NCBI GenBank assembly: GCA_001310555.1
Contig: BAXO01000004.1
Location: 34,577-98,576 of the forward strand
Direction of reading: 5' to 3'
DNA from: Bacillus sp. JCM 19058
Lineage (GTDB): Bacteria > Bacillota > Bacilli > Bacillales_H > Bacillaceae_D
Length of the DNA: 64,000 nucleotides
Part shown: positions 1 to 10,664 of the stretch, in pieces
Layout: each line of letters begins with the position of its first letter
Numbering within the stretch: the stretch's first letter is position 1
Translations under genes and position numbers: made by a program
Notes under the pieces: model-generated
The model's database searches: none
The model's input: the letters and a program-made list of their open reading frames with translations, nothing else
What the model was told of the DNA's origin: nothing

Positions 1-1388
1 GTGCTCCCAGGACATGCACCTGATGACCAAGGTTTAATTGAAGAAGAAGTGAATAAACGTTTGAAGGAAAACGGACTAAATTTAACGTATGAAGCGATCT
101 ACATTCCTTGGGATGTATGGGATCAAAGAACAAACCTGATGATGTCTACAGGAGAGGAATTTGAAATTATACAAATCATGCATGATAATAAGCCACCGAA
201 TATTATTGCTAACGATGGCGGAATTATTCCTATTAATGAACTTCTCGATGAACATGGCTCCGATCTACTCGATAGTGTTCCTGAATGGATGTGGGAGAGT
301 GTGAAATCAGGAGACGACATTCTATCGGTTCCAGCCTTTTGGTTAGAAACCGGACATATCGGGGGTGGTAATGGGACGTATACAATTCGTACTGATCTAT
401 TAGAGGATAACAACCTTGAGCCGCCAACTTCTCCTGAGGAGTTACTGGATACAGCGGAGATACTACAAGAAAACTGGCCGGACAGTAATCAAAATGTGTA
501 TATACAGACTTTATATGTTGAACCGGCAACATATTTACATGAGAGCTATGATACGTATCCGTTCACTGTTTTTGAGAATATAATATTCATTGACCAAGAA
601 GGAAACGTTGAACCATGGATCGAAACTGAGGAATTCAAACAGGATGTAGAATTTTTTTAGAAAGGCGTACACACGTGGTTTGCTCAATCCTGATGCACTA
701 ACAGAGCCAGATGAAGTAAGGGCGCGAGAAGGGAATATGAAGATACTTGTTTCGAGAAGGAAATGGACTTGGTGGTTGGGAGACATTGCGACGTAATGTA
801 CCCGAAGCTGAGCTTGAACTTTTCCGTTTGACAGATAATCCAATTAACTTTAGACCTTATGCTGTCCGTAATTCGAATGGAATATCTGCAACAAGTGAGA
901 ATCCAGAGGCGGCAATTCAATTCCTGAATTGGATGTACGGGGAGCAAGCGAACTTTGATCTGATGAAATATGGAATGGAAGGTGAGCACTGGGAAAATAT
1001 TGGACCGAATGAGCGGGAAATATTAAAACGAAATGATCAAGGTGCGGTGGCATACCAATTACCAAACTGGATGGCAGGTAATGTTAGTATGGCTAGGTTA
1101 ACCCCAGGAACGCACCCTACGTATAAGAAAATTCTAACAGAAGTATTGGATGATGCTGAAAATAGCATTGCACTTGGGTTTAATTTCGATCCGACTCCTG
1201 TTAGTGTGCAATATTCTAATATTTTATCAGAAATGGCTACAACAATTTATCCACTACGACTAGGTTTACTAGATTATGAGGATTTTTATCCAGAAGCTCT
1301 TGATCGTCTCAATACAGCTGGTTTGCAAGAAGTAGTAGCTGAGTACGATAGACAATTACAAGAGTGGCTGAACGGAAAAGGAGAATAA
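1..1388 (+). CDS. Extracellular solute-binding protein, 5' partial, frameshifted
   Basis: This is the binding component of a sugar ABC importer of the LplA/family 1 type; it captures a carbohydrate outside the membrane and delivers it to LplB/LplC-like permeases. No signal peptide is present, so the true start lies before the window. The mature part is readable to 657, then the frame breaks in a run of T (about 651-657) and again near 740. The last part, from 747, carries the typical C-terminal lobe (NPEAAIQFLNWMYGEQ, YGMEGEHW). It ends five bases before the GH3 gene, so both are likely co-transcribed. The family is clear; the substrate is not. Confidence 0.8.
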
Positions 1389-1393
1389 GCAGC

Positions 1394-3750
1394 ATGATTA
1401 AATATAAAGATAAGACTCTTTCTATTAATGAGCGTGTTGATGATTTGCTATCTCGTATGACTTTGCAAGAAAAGGTTGGACAACTCAATCAACATATGTA
1501 TGGATGGAATGCGTATGAGAAAACGAGTCAGGGGTATCGATTAACGGACGCTTTTAAAGCAGAGGTAGCTTTTGGTGATGGGATGGGAGCACTTTACGGA
1601 TTATTTCGCGCAGATCCATGGTCAGCTGTGACTTATGAAAATGGCTTGCGTCCTCATGATAATGCTAGTTTTTCTAATCAAATCCAAAGATATGTGATAG
1701 AAAATACTCGATTAGGTATTCCGGTTCTATTATCTGAGGAATGTCCGCATGGTCACCAAGCATTAGACGGTACGTTGATTCCTACTAATATAGGTGTGGG
1801 CTCCACTTGGAACCCACAATTAATGGAAGAGGCATATGCGTATATAGCAGCAGAAATTCGTTCGCGAGGAGCTCATATCGGTTTAGTGTCCGCCTTAGAT
1901 ATCTTACGTGATCCACGCTGGGGAAGAGCTGAAGAATGTTATAGTGAAGATCCATACCTAGCTTCGCAGATGGTTGTAGCTGCAGTTCGAGGTTTACAAG
2001 GCTACACGAGAGGTGAATTAAAACAGTCAAATAAGGTGGCAGCAGTGCTGAAGCACTTCTGTGCACAAGGAGCGGCTGAAGGGGGGCGGAATGCAGCTCC
2101 TGCCTCGATTGGGGAAAGAGAGTTGCGGGAAATTCATCTACCTGGTATGAAAACTGGAGTTGAGGCTGGAGCGATGGGCTGCATGGCTGCTTATAACGAA
2201 ATCGATGGAATTCCGTGTCATGCGAACAGAAAGCTTTTGACGGGGATTTTGCGAAATGAGTTGAATTTCAAAGGGGTCGTTATGGCGGATGGACATGCGA
2301 TTGATCGATTATCCATGCAAACCGGAGACTACCCCTCTGCTGCTGCACTTGCGCTACATGCGGGAGTAGATTTAAGCTTATGGGATAAGGGATTTAAAAC
2401 ATTGGAAGAGGCACTGGAAAAGGGGAAAGTGGAGGAAGCATGGATTGATCGTTCAGTTAAACGAGTGCTCCATCTAAAGTTTACACTTGGATTATTTGAT
2501 AACCCTTTTACGGATGAATCTTCAGGGCTGATTCAATCGGCAACAAAGCTTTTACTCAAGTCAATCGGCAAGTGGCAAGGGAGTCCATTGTTTTATTAAA
2601 GAATAAAAATAATATTCTACCGCTTAATCGAAAAATAAAGAAGGTTGCAGTCATTGGACCAAATGCTGATCAGCTTTATAACCAACTGGGCGATTATACT
2701 TCTACTCAGAGAGTCGATAATGGTATTACAGTCTTACAAGGAATTCGGAATATCGTTTCTGAACAAACAGAGATTATCTATGCAATGGGATGCGGAATCC
2801 GTAACAGTTCAATAAAAGGCTTTGGACAAGCTATAGAAGCAGCTAAACAAGCTGAAGTAGCTGTTTTAGTCTTAGGAGGAAGCAGTACTCGGAACTTTGA
2901 TATAGAATTTGATCGGAATGGTGCTGCACTTATCTCGAATTCTCGTCCGTCTGAGATGGATTGTGGAGAAGGAGCAGACCTTGCAGATCTAAGTCTAGGT
3001 GGAGTGCAGAGCGAACTTGTGAAGAAAATTGCTGAAACAGGCATTCCTATTATTGGAGTCTTGATACAAGGGAGACCTCATGTGTTAACAGAGATCGAGC
3101 ATTTGTGTGATGCCGTACTTTGTGGATGGTATCCAGGTCAACAGGGTGGACAGGTAATTGGTGAAATACTTTTCGGAGATGTCAATCCAAGCGGAAAGTT
3201 ATCGGTATCAATGCCACGTTCTTCAGGGCAATTACCTGTATTTTATAACCAAAAGGATATGGGAAGGCACCCAACTTATATAGATATAACGTCAGCTCCA
3301 CTCTATCCATTTGGTTTTGGTCTAAGCTATACATCGTTTAAATGCAGCAACTTAACAATGGATAACTCTAATGTAACTAGTAATGAGGTAGAAAGCGGTA
3401 AGCAGATTGAGGTTTGTATAGATATTGAAAACACTGGATATGTCGCAGGTGCTGAAGTGTTACAGCTATATATTAGAGATATGGAGGCAAGCATTACTCG
3501 GCGTATAAAAGAATTAAAGGGTTTTCAAAAGGTATGGTTAGAGCCAAAAGAAAAGAGTACCGTTACTTTTTATTTAGGGAAAGAGGAGTTAGGGGTTTGG
3601 GATTATGAGATGAACTATGTTGTAGAGCCGGGCAATGTAAGAATAATGATTGGACCTGATTCGGATCGTATACATGAAGAAATGCTCTTAACGATCAGTG
3701 AGTCCAGGAATGAGCATTTTATAAAAAGTAACGATGTTTGTAGCCGTTAG
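1394..3750 (+). CDS. Glycoside hydrolase family 3 beta-glycosidase, one frameshift
   Basis: The product is a cytoplasmic enzyme of about 785 residues that removes terminal beta-linked sugars from oligosaccharides. The start ATG at 1394 has AAAGGAG at 1378-1384. The order is a GH3 TIM-barrel domain (MTLQEKVGQL, GRAEECYSEDP, KHF, and VVMADGHA with the presumed nucleophile Asp), a GH3 C-terminal domain beginning RESIVLLKN, then PFGFGLSYTSF and a fibronectin-III-like end. A one-base frame change lies near 2549-2553. No signal peptide is seen, consistent with cleavage of imported oligosaccharides. The exact specificity (glucosidase or xylosidase) cannot be read from the sequence. Confidence 0.9.
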
Positions 3751-4136
3751 GACGCATTTTCCCCAGAGTGCTAGAAAAAAAACATACTAACATTAGTAGC
3801 ACAGACCACGGCCATGGTCTGTGCTACTATTTTTATATAGTAGAAGTTAAGGAAGGTCGAGACAGCCCCAGGACCATAAAATCTGTCTACCTTATGGGAG
3901 GTATTTTAATGTGCTTATCCCATCTCCTATGGCGGATTCCAAATGTAATATGGACGACGGCAACAGTCACTACGTTCGTACTTCTTGTTAGCGTGCAAAG
4001 TACGCAGGGGGTACACGGTAAAGGAGGTATGGGGAAAAGAGATAAAACGTATAAGTGAATTGGTCTCTTTTTATTTCTACAAGTCATTTCAAGATAGCTG
4101 CACTCTGCTAGATAAAACGAAAGTAGTAGGTTTAAA
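3751..4136. other. Intergenic region, no gene recognised
   Basis: Apart from the terminator at 3795-3834, nothing recognisable was found here. Two short open frames are present but have no family features and poor ribosome sites. The region separates the GH3 gene from the 3' end of the convergent response regulator gene. Confidence 0.5.
3795..3834 (+). terminator. Rho-independent terminator after GH3 gene
   Basis: A perfect 14-bp stem (3795-3808 with 3815-3828) and a 6-base loop are followed by five T at 3830-3834. It ends the solute-binding protein-GH3 transcript. Confidence 0.85.
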
Positions 4137-4896
4137 TTATTCATGCAGCTTTTTTCTGAATTCAGAAGGAGAAACTCCAAATTGCTTCTTAAAGGCCTTT
4201 GAAAAGTGGGGGTAATCAATATAACCTACTTTATATGCAGCCTCGTATGACTTTGAGTACGGATCGTTTAAGATTTCCTTAGCTTTTTCCATGCGTAGAC
4301 TTGTCAGGTAATGAATGAAGCTACTATTCGTTTCCTCTTTAAATATACGACTAAAGTAGGCACTTGATAGTTCGATGTGTTGGGCAACCTTTTGTAATGA
4401 AAAGTCAGCATCATTATAGTTTTTATGGATAAATTCGACTGCTATCTTAGTTTTAGGGGAGAGCTTTTCTACTAGTATATTTAAAGAATCATCAGTGTTT
4501 TGTTCACTAGTATTTTGATTAGTTGATAATTTTTTATGAACCTTTTCAAGTGCTTTCTGAAATAAATCAATTTTAATTGGTTTTAGCAGATAATCAATAG
4601 CATCTGCCTTATTGCTTTTTGAGCGTATTCAAATTCTCCATATCCTGAGATAACAATTATCTCAGTTAAACTTAATTCATTTCGTAATCGTTCGATTAAT
4701 TCCAACCCATCCATTACAGGCATTCTGATATCAGTTATAACTAAATTTGGCTCTAATTTTTTTTGGCTAAAGTAAATGCTAACTTACCCTCGTCTGCTAG
4801 GCCAACAACTTGAAAGTCTAATGGTACATTTTCTATCATTGTCGATAAACTTTCTTTAATCATATGTTCATCATCTACGATCAGTACCTTATACAT
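4137..4896 (-). CDS. YesN-type response regulator (receiver plus AraC HTH), frameshifted
   Basis: This is a transcription activator that pairs with the adjacent YesM-like sensor kinase and probably controls the sugar-uptake genes around it. Translation from ATG 4896 gives MYKVLIVDDEH and then the phospho-acceptor region LVITDIRMPVMDG. The C-terminal ~100 residues form two AraC helix-turn-helix units ending near QFGVSPSEFRKKL. The full length is about 253 residues, normal for the family. The frame is broken in an eight-T run at 4757-4764 (removing one base restores AKKLEPNLVITD) and again near 4613. Confidence 0.88.
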
Positions 4897-4976
4897 GGTT
4901 AATCACCTACTAAGGTTTAGTATTTGTATCATAACCCTGAATTCATACGACCAATTTGTTACACAAGTAAATACAA

Positions 4977-6769
4977 TCAATAATTAGACTTTATGAGAGG
5001 TAGTTTGATTTGTACAATTGTTCCTGATGAGTCAGACTTATTAATGAAAATCCCATATGGTGCACCAAATGCATTTCGTATTCTAAAGTGAACATTCCAC
5101 AGTCCGACTTTATGATTAAGCATTCCATCTGACACTCGATTCATTTTATCTAAATCAGTTAGTTTAAATAGACTGTTATACATCTCTATCAATCTTTAGA
5201 AATACCCCACCTTGATCTGCTACTTCTAAAATATAATAGACCTTAGAAGTTTGTCCGCTGATTTTAATATATTCTGGTTTTTTTTATTGTGTAACGCATA
5301 TCCATTTTTAAAAGCATTTTCAATAATAGGTTGTAGGGTCAGTCTTAGCGCTTTGACATCTGAATGCAATATATTATCAAATGCACATTCTATTTTAAGG
5401 TAGGGATACCGTTCCTGCTGAATCTCAATAAATTTCTTTACATTCTCTATTTCCTCGGCCAATGTTACTGTCTCCATATTTCCTTCCACTGCATATCTAA
5501 ACATATCCGCTAAAGCTGTTGTCATACGGCTTATTTTATTTACTCCATTTACTATTGCACTTGAATTTATTATTTCCAACGTATTGTACAAAAAGTGGGG
5601 GTTAATTTGGAATTGCATGGACTGCAGTCTAGCTTCTCTTTCCTTTAATTTCATTTCTTTTTCTTTTAATTCAGATTTATGTACGACTTTAACCAACCGC
5701 TCCATTTCTTGAACCATCTTATTAAAACTTTTATTCAATCTACCTAGTTCATCATTATTACATTCATTAGTTCTTATAGATAGATTACCTAACTCAACTT
5801 GATTCATTTTAGATTGTAAATATCCTAGGGAGTTTATTATATAAAGAGAAAACCCGCCAATAATGAATAACGAGATTCCAATATTAAAAACAACAAAGAT
5901 GATCGTAATATTTCTAAGATTAAATAGGTCATGCATTAATTCGTTTTTTTGATACCTCAGCTACGGTTATGATGTCTGTTACATCAGAATGATTAAATGT
6001 AACAAGCGTTTCATCATTTGCATTATCTTCCTTAATATAAGTACCATGTGACTGGTTCTTAAAGTTTTTTAACTCTTTAATCGAAATTGTTTTTCCCATA
6101 TTATTTTTATCGGGATGATAAATAATTTTACCATCAGCATTTACCATCCAAATAAAACTTGTTTCCTTTAATTGTGTATCGTTAATAATTTTAGTTAATT
6201 CGTTTAATTTTATATCGATAAGGAGTTGTCCTACGGTTTGGTATGAATTTAAATTAACTAATTTTCTAGCAAAAGTTAGTGTAGGAACTCCACCCTCCAT
6301 GTTAACGCTTACAATTTTGTTGTTGCTCTTTGTAAATTCTTCAGTATCATAATCATAGTTAGATTTATGCATTGCTGTGCTGCCATAACTTATTTTTTTT
6401 ATTATTTTCTAAGATGAGTGAGAGACCATAAATATCAGGTCTACTAAAGAATACGTTTGGAATAACTTCTTCTTTTATTTTATTACCGAGATGGAAATAA
6501 TCATATGCGCTTTTAATATCATCATTAATTAAAGTTTGAATTAAAGGATGCATGATCATTGGCAAGGTTGTTCTATTTAAATCTTTAAAGTAAAAATCAA
6601 GGTGATTATTTAACTGCTGAATGATTTGCATGTTGGATTCTTTCGTGTTTTCTTCAATAACGTTTGTCGATTCATTGTACCAAATGAGACCGAATAAAAT
6701 AAAAGGAATACATAAAGTAAAAATTACTATGAATATAAGTTTTGTTTTTATTGATAAGGAACCAAAAAT
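4977..6769 (-). CDS. YesM-type sensor histidine kinase, multiple frameshifts
   Basis: This membrane kinase senses an extracellular signal and phosphorylates the neighbouring YesN-like regulator. The order is an N-terminal membrane helix (about 6690-6740), an extracytoplasmic sensor region with a Cache-like look, a second helix near 5830-5930, a HAMP linker, the His-kinase motif NPHFLYNTLE and an ATPase domain ending at 4977. The frame breaks near 6393-6400, 5942, 5278-5285 and about 5205. No ATG, GTG or TTG lies in frame before the first membrane helix; ATT at 6767-6769, seven bases behind AAAGGAG, is the only start that fits. Confidence 0.85.
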
Positions 6770-7013
6770 GGTAAGTCTCCTTTCTAAGAGTTTCTTAAGT
6801 TTATTTCAGTAATTTATTAGTATACAAATAATTTCTGATTGTCAATACCGTCCAGACAATTATGTGTAAGAAAAGTCTGACAAAAGAAAGTTATTTTTTT
6901 TATTCGTAAAATAGGATAATAAATCACAATATATAAAAAGAAATGACATTTTAATCAACATATATAAACACATATAATAATCCCAACTAAGCAAACTGAG
7001 AGGGGGAATAGCT

Positions 7014-7966
7014 ATTTCTTCAAAACAAATGGCGACTACCAGCATAAGTATGAAATCGATTTCTAAGAAGAGGAATTATATTATTAGACATTGGCAAATC
7101 TACTCTATGATTTTACCAGGAGTATTATACTTCTTAATTTTTAAATATGTACCATTAAGTGGCAGTATCATAGCTTTCCAGGACTATAACATATTTAATG
7201 GAATAACCGAAAGCCCGTTTTGTTGGATTTAAGCACTTTGAAAATTTATTTGCTTACCCAGAATTTCTTCAGATACTAAAAAACACCATTTTAATTAGCC
7301 TTTATCAACTATTTTTTGGATTCCCAGCTCCAATCATATTAGCTTTATTACTAAATGAAGTTAGAAAAATCTTATTTAAGAGAACCATTCAAACGATACT
7401 TTACTTACCACACTTCTTATCATGGGTTATCGTAGGTGGTTTAGTTATCAATCTTCTATCACCTAGTACTGGAATTGTCAATGAAATGATAAGGAACTTA
7501 GGGGGAACAGAAATATTTTTTATGCAAGAAGCAGAATATTTCCGATCCATCGTTGTTAGTTCTGGGATTTGGAAGGATGTCGGTTGGAATACGATTATTT
7601 ACTTAGCCGCATTAGCAGGAATAAACCCTCAATTGTATGAGGCTGCTGAAGTAGACGGAGCTGGCAAATTACGCCAAGTATGGAGCATCACTATTCCTAG
7701 TCTATTGCCAACAATTGTAGTTCTGTTTTTATTGCAAATTGGAAACTATTTAGACTTAGGATTTGAACAAATTTATATGTTATTAAACCCACTTGTTAGA
7801 GAAACAGGAGAGGTGTTAGATACTTACATATATCGTGTAGGTTTACTCGGTGGCCAATATAGTTATACAACTGCTATAGGTTTATTCAAATCAGTGGTAG
7901 GTCTAATATTAGTTGTTGGAGCAAATCAATTAAGTAAAAAAAATCACGGGGAATTCTATTTATTAG
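7014..7966 (+). CDS. LplB-type sugar ABC permease, frameshifted
   Basis: This is one of two inner-membrane subunits of a carbohydrate ABC importer. It has about six hydrophobic segments and the EAA loop EAAEVDGAGKLRQVW that contacts the ATPase. No ATPase gene is adjacent, as is usual for this subfamily, which shares an MsmX-type ATPase. The start is uncertain: ATT at 7014 is seven bases behind AGGGGG (7001-7006), while the first ATG (7029) is 22 bases away. Frame changes occur near 7220 and near 7955; correcting the latter gives a natural stop at 7964-7966. It opens the permease-permease-binding protein-glycosidase operon. Confidence 0.85.
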
Positions 7967-7977
7967 AAGGGAGATGT

Positions 7978-8849
7978 ATTCATATTAAAGAGTCATTATC
8001 GCGTAGGATATTCATTAAATTTAATTATGTATTTCTAATATTTTTGAGCTTGTTTATGTTACTTCCATACTTGCATGTGCTAGCCGGGTCATTTAGTGGT
8101 GGCGAAGCGATATTGCAAGGGGCAGTGACAATATTCCCTGTAGATTTTACGTTAGTAACTTTGAAGCTGTGTTAAGTGATATGGCTATTTGGCAATCCTT
8201 TGGAATTAGTGTATTTGTTACAACTGTAGGCACTGCTATAAATTTGTTGCTAACATCTTTGATGGCATATGGACTTTCGCAACCTTATGTAAAGGGTCGT
8301 TCAATAATCATTTTACTTGTTTTATTTACTATGATATTCCAAGCACCAATGATCCGACTTACTTAGTTGTTAAGGAATTGGGGATGCTTAATACGCTTTG
8401 GTCGATTATGATACCAAATGCTGTAAGTGCTTTCAATCTTATCATCATGATTACTTTTTTTTAGAAAGATTCCAAAAGATTTACTGGATTCAGCCAAAAT
8501 AGATGGGTGTGGGGAATATAAGATATGGCGGAGTGTTGTGTTACCATTATCTCTACCATCATTGACCACCATTGGTCTATTTTATGCAGTCGCGCATTGG
8601 AATGGTTATTTTCAAGCATTAATGTATATTCGAGATACAAAGTTGTTCCCACTACAAGTCAAATTACGAAGACTTATTGTTGAAAGCGATGCAGAAGTGA
8701 TGATGCAAAGTGCACAATTGACACTATCTTCTATAGAAGGTATTAAAATGGCTTCTATTATTGTTGCTACTGTACCAATTCTATTAGTCTATCCATTTAT
8801 TCAAAAGTATTTTACGAAGGGCGCTATGCTAGGGTCAATTAAAGAATAA
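7978..8849 (+). CDS. LplC-type sugar ABC permease, frameshifted
   Basis: This is the second permease subunit of the importer, with about six membrane segments and the EAA loop DSAKIDGCGEYKIW. The ribosome site AAGGGAG (7967-7973) lies directly before ATGTATTCATATT. ATG 7974 is too close and out of frame, so the start is either ATT at 7978 or an indel-damaged ATG. Frame changes lie near 8160, near 8360 and in the eight-T run 8455-8462, where removing one base restores TFFRKIPKDLLD. The intact C-terminal half ends GAMLGSIKE, typical of CUT1 permeases. Confidence 0.85.
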
Positions 8850-8873
8850 AATTTGAAAAGAAAAGGTGATGAA

Positions 8874-10431
8874 ATGTTTAAAGGAGAAAGTAATAAGTTA
8901 TTTATTTTAATTTGTATGCTTGCCATGTTTATTTTCATAGTCGGTTGTTCTTCAAATGAATCTCAAACAACCGTAGTTCCTAATGATAATAATAGTGAGC
9001 CAAGCGATATCAGTATAATTATGGCAGATAGAGGTATTCAAGTTGTTGAAGCATCCCCAGATATTAACAATGAAAAGTATGTCAAAAAATTAGCCGAATT
9101 AACGAACACTAATCTCGATATCGAGTTACTGCCATGGTCAGAATACGAACAAAGTTTAACACTAGTCTTCGCAGGTGGTGAGTACCCAGACTTAATGGAG
9201 ATAAATGGAATAAATGTACCTCAAGTTGCACCAGCTATTGAGACTGGAGTATTCACGCCATTGAATGATCTGATTGAGGAACATGCACCGAATTTGAAAA
9301 AGTTTATATCTGAAGAACAGTGGAATAGTCCGATTGTAAGTAAGGATGGAACTATTTATGCTATTCCTTCCACAAACTATGTTAGAAACAATAATGTTGT
9401 AATGGTTCGAAAAGATTGGTTGGACAACTTGGGCTTAGATACACCAAAAACAGTTGAAGAATACATTGATATGTTAAAGACTTTTAAAACAGAAGATCCG
9501 AATGGTAATGGTGAACAAGATGAAATTCCAATTTCGGGTCGAGAAAATTTTGCCTTTGTGGAGGCTTTTTTTTGGAGCATATGATGTTTTACCTGCAGAC
9601 TACAAGTACGTTGATAACGAGCTCGTTCCAAACTTTATTCGTCCTGAAATGAAGGAAGCGCTATCAATATATAAAGAACTTTATGATGAGAAGTTATTAG
9701 ACAATGAATTCCTTGTACAACAAGGGAAAGACTGGGATGCAAAAATCAAAGGGAAAGGTAATGTAGGGATGTTTATTCACTCTGCCACATATCCAGATAA
9801 GTGGTTAACAGAAATACAACAGAATACACCATCTGCTGAACTAGATGTTATTCCTGCCCCTACAGGTCCAGACGGAAAAGGTGGACATTCCATTGCTTCT
9901 ACAGTTGGTAGTATGGTATGGGCAATTCCATCTACAAATGAGAACCCGGTTGAGGCAATTAAGTTTTTGGATCAATTTTACGATGAAGATGTCCAAACAC
10001 TGCTAACATATGGGATAGAAGGCGAGGATCATACTGTTGAGGATGGTGAAATTGTATATCATTATCCAACCGACCAAGATGGTATCTATAACGAAACAAT
10101 GTATCAAGACTTTTTAAGATTTATTGGTCCATCTCATTTAGATGATGAAGATTACTTACTAAATAGACCTCATGGTGATTTAATAAAACGTGCTATTGAT
10201 ATCACTAATAATGAAGGGAGAGAAAATGATGGTTTATCGATGCCTATACCACCGACATTATTAGAAAGACCAGAACTACAAAAGAATGGGTTATGGATTG
10301 AATATGCTGCTGGTGTTCTAACAGGGAATGAGTCACTTGATAATTTTGATAACTTTGTTGCAGACTGGAAAGAACGCGGTGGAGACCAAGTAATACAAGA
10401 AGCAACCGAATGGTATAATGCTTTACATTAA
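8874..10431 (+). CDS. Sugar-binding lipoprotein of ABC importer, one frameshift
   Basis: This is the extracytoplasmic binding protein of the importer formed with the two preceding permeases. ATG 8874 follows AAAGGTG; the signal peptide ends in the lipobox FIVGC, so the mature protein is lipid-anchored at Cys. Family-1 binding-protein features follow (NGEQDEIPIS, IKFLDQFYDED, YGIEGEDH). The single break is an eight-T run at 9566-9573; with seven T the protein reads on as EAFFGAYDVLPADY, giving about 518 residues. It resembles the partial binding protein at the window start, so the locus holds two importers or a duplicated receptor. Confidence 0.9.
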
Positions 10432-10664
10432 TTCATATCCAAGGGAACCTTCTAGTGGTTCTTTGACGACATTTAACTTAAATTCTTCTCGATACTAGGC
10501 CATATAAAAGCACCCCAAGTGTTTGTTTTTGCTCTAACTTTTGGGGTGCAGCACCTTCATGGGGGTGTTTTCCTGTTCAAACAGTCATGTTAGTTGAAAG
10601 AATATCAAATCACATAAGTAAATTTCTAGCCAATATGTGGACGAAAACAAAGGAGTGTTAAAGG

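Noticed and set aside
6838..6890. AraC-type direct repeats (GTCCAGACAA and GTCTGACAAA) upstream of the permease operon
   Set aside because: They match imperfectly and their spacing of 24-25 bases is only roughly two helical turns, so the site is too weak to call as a YesN operator.
10510..10549. Terminator after the sugar-binding lipoprotein gene
   Set aside because: A 9-bp stem with a 22-base loop exists, but no T run follows and the downstream glycosidase gene is probably co-transcribed.
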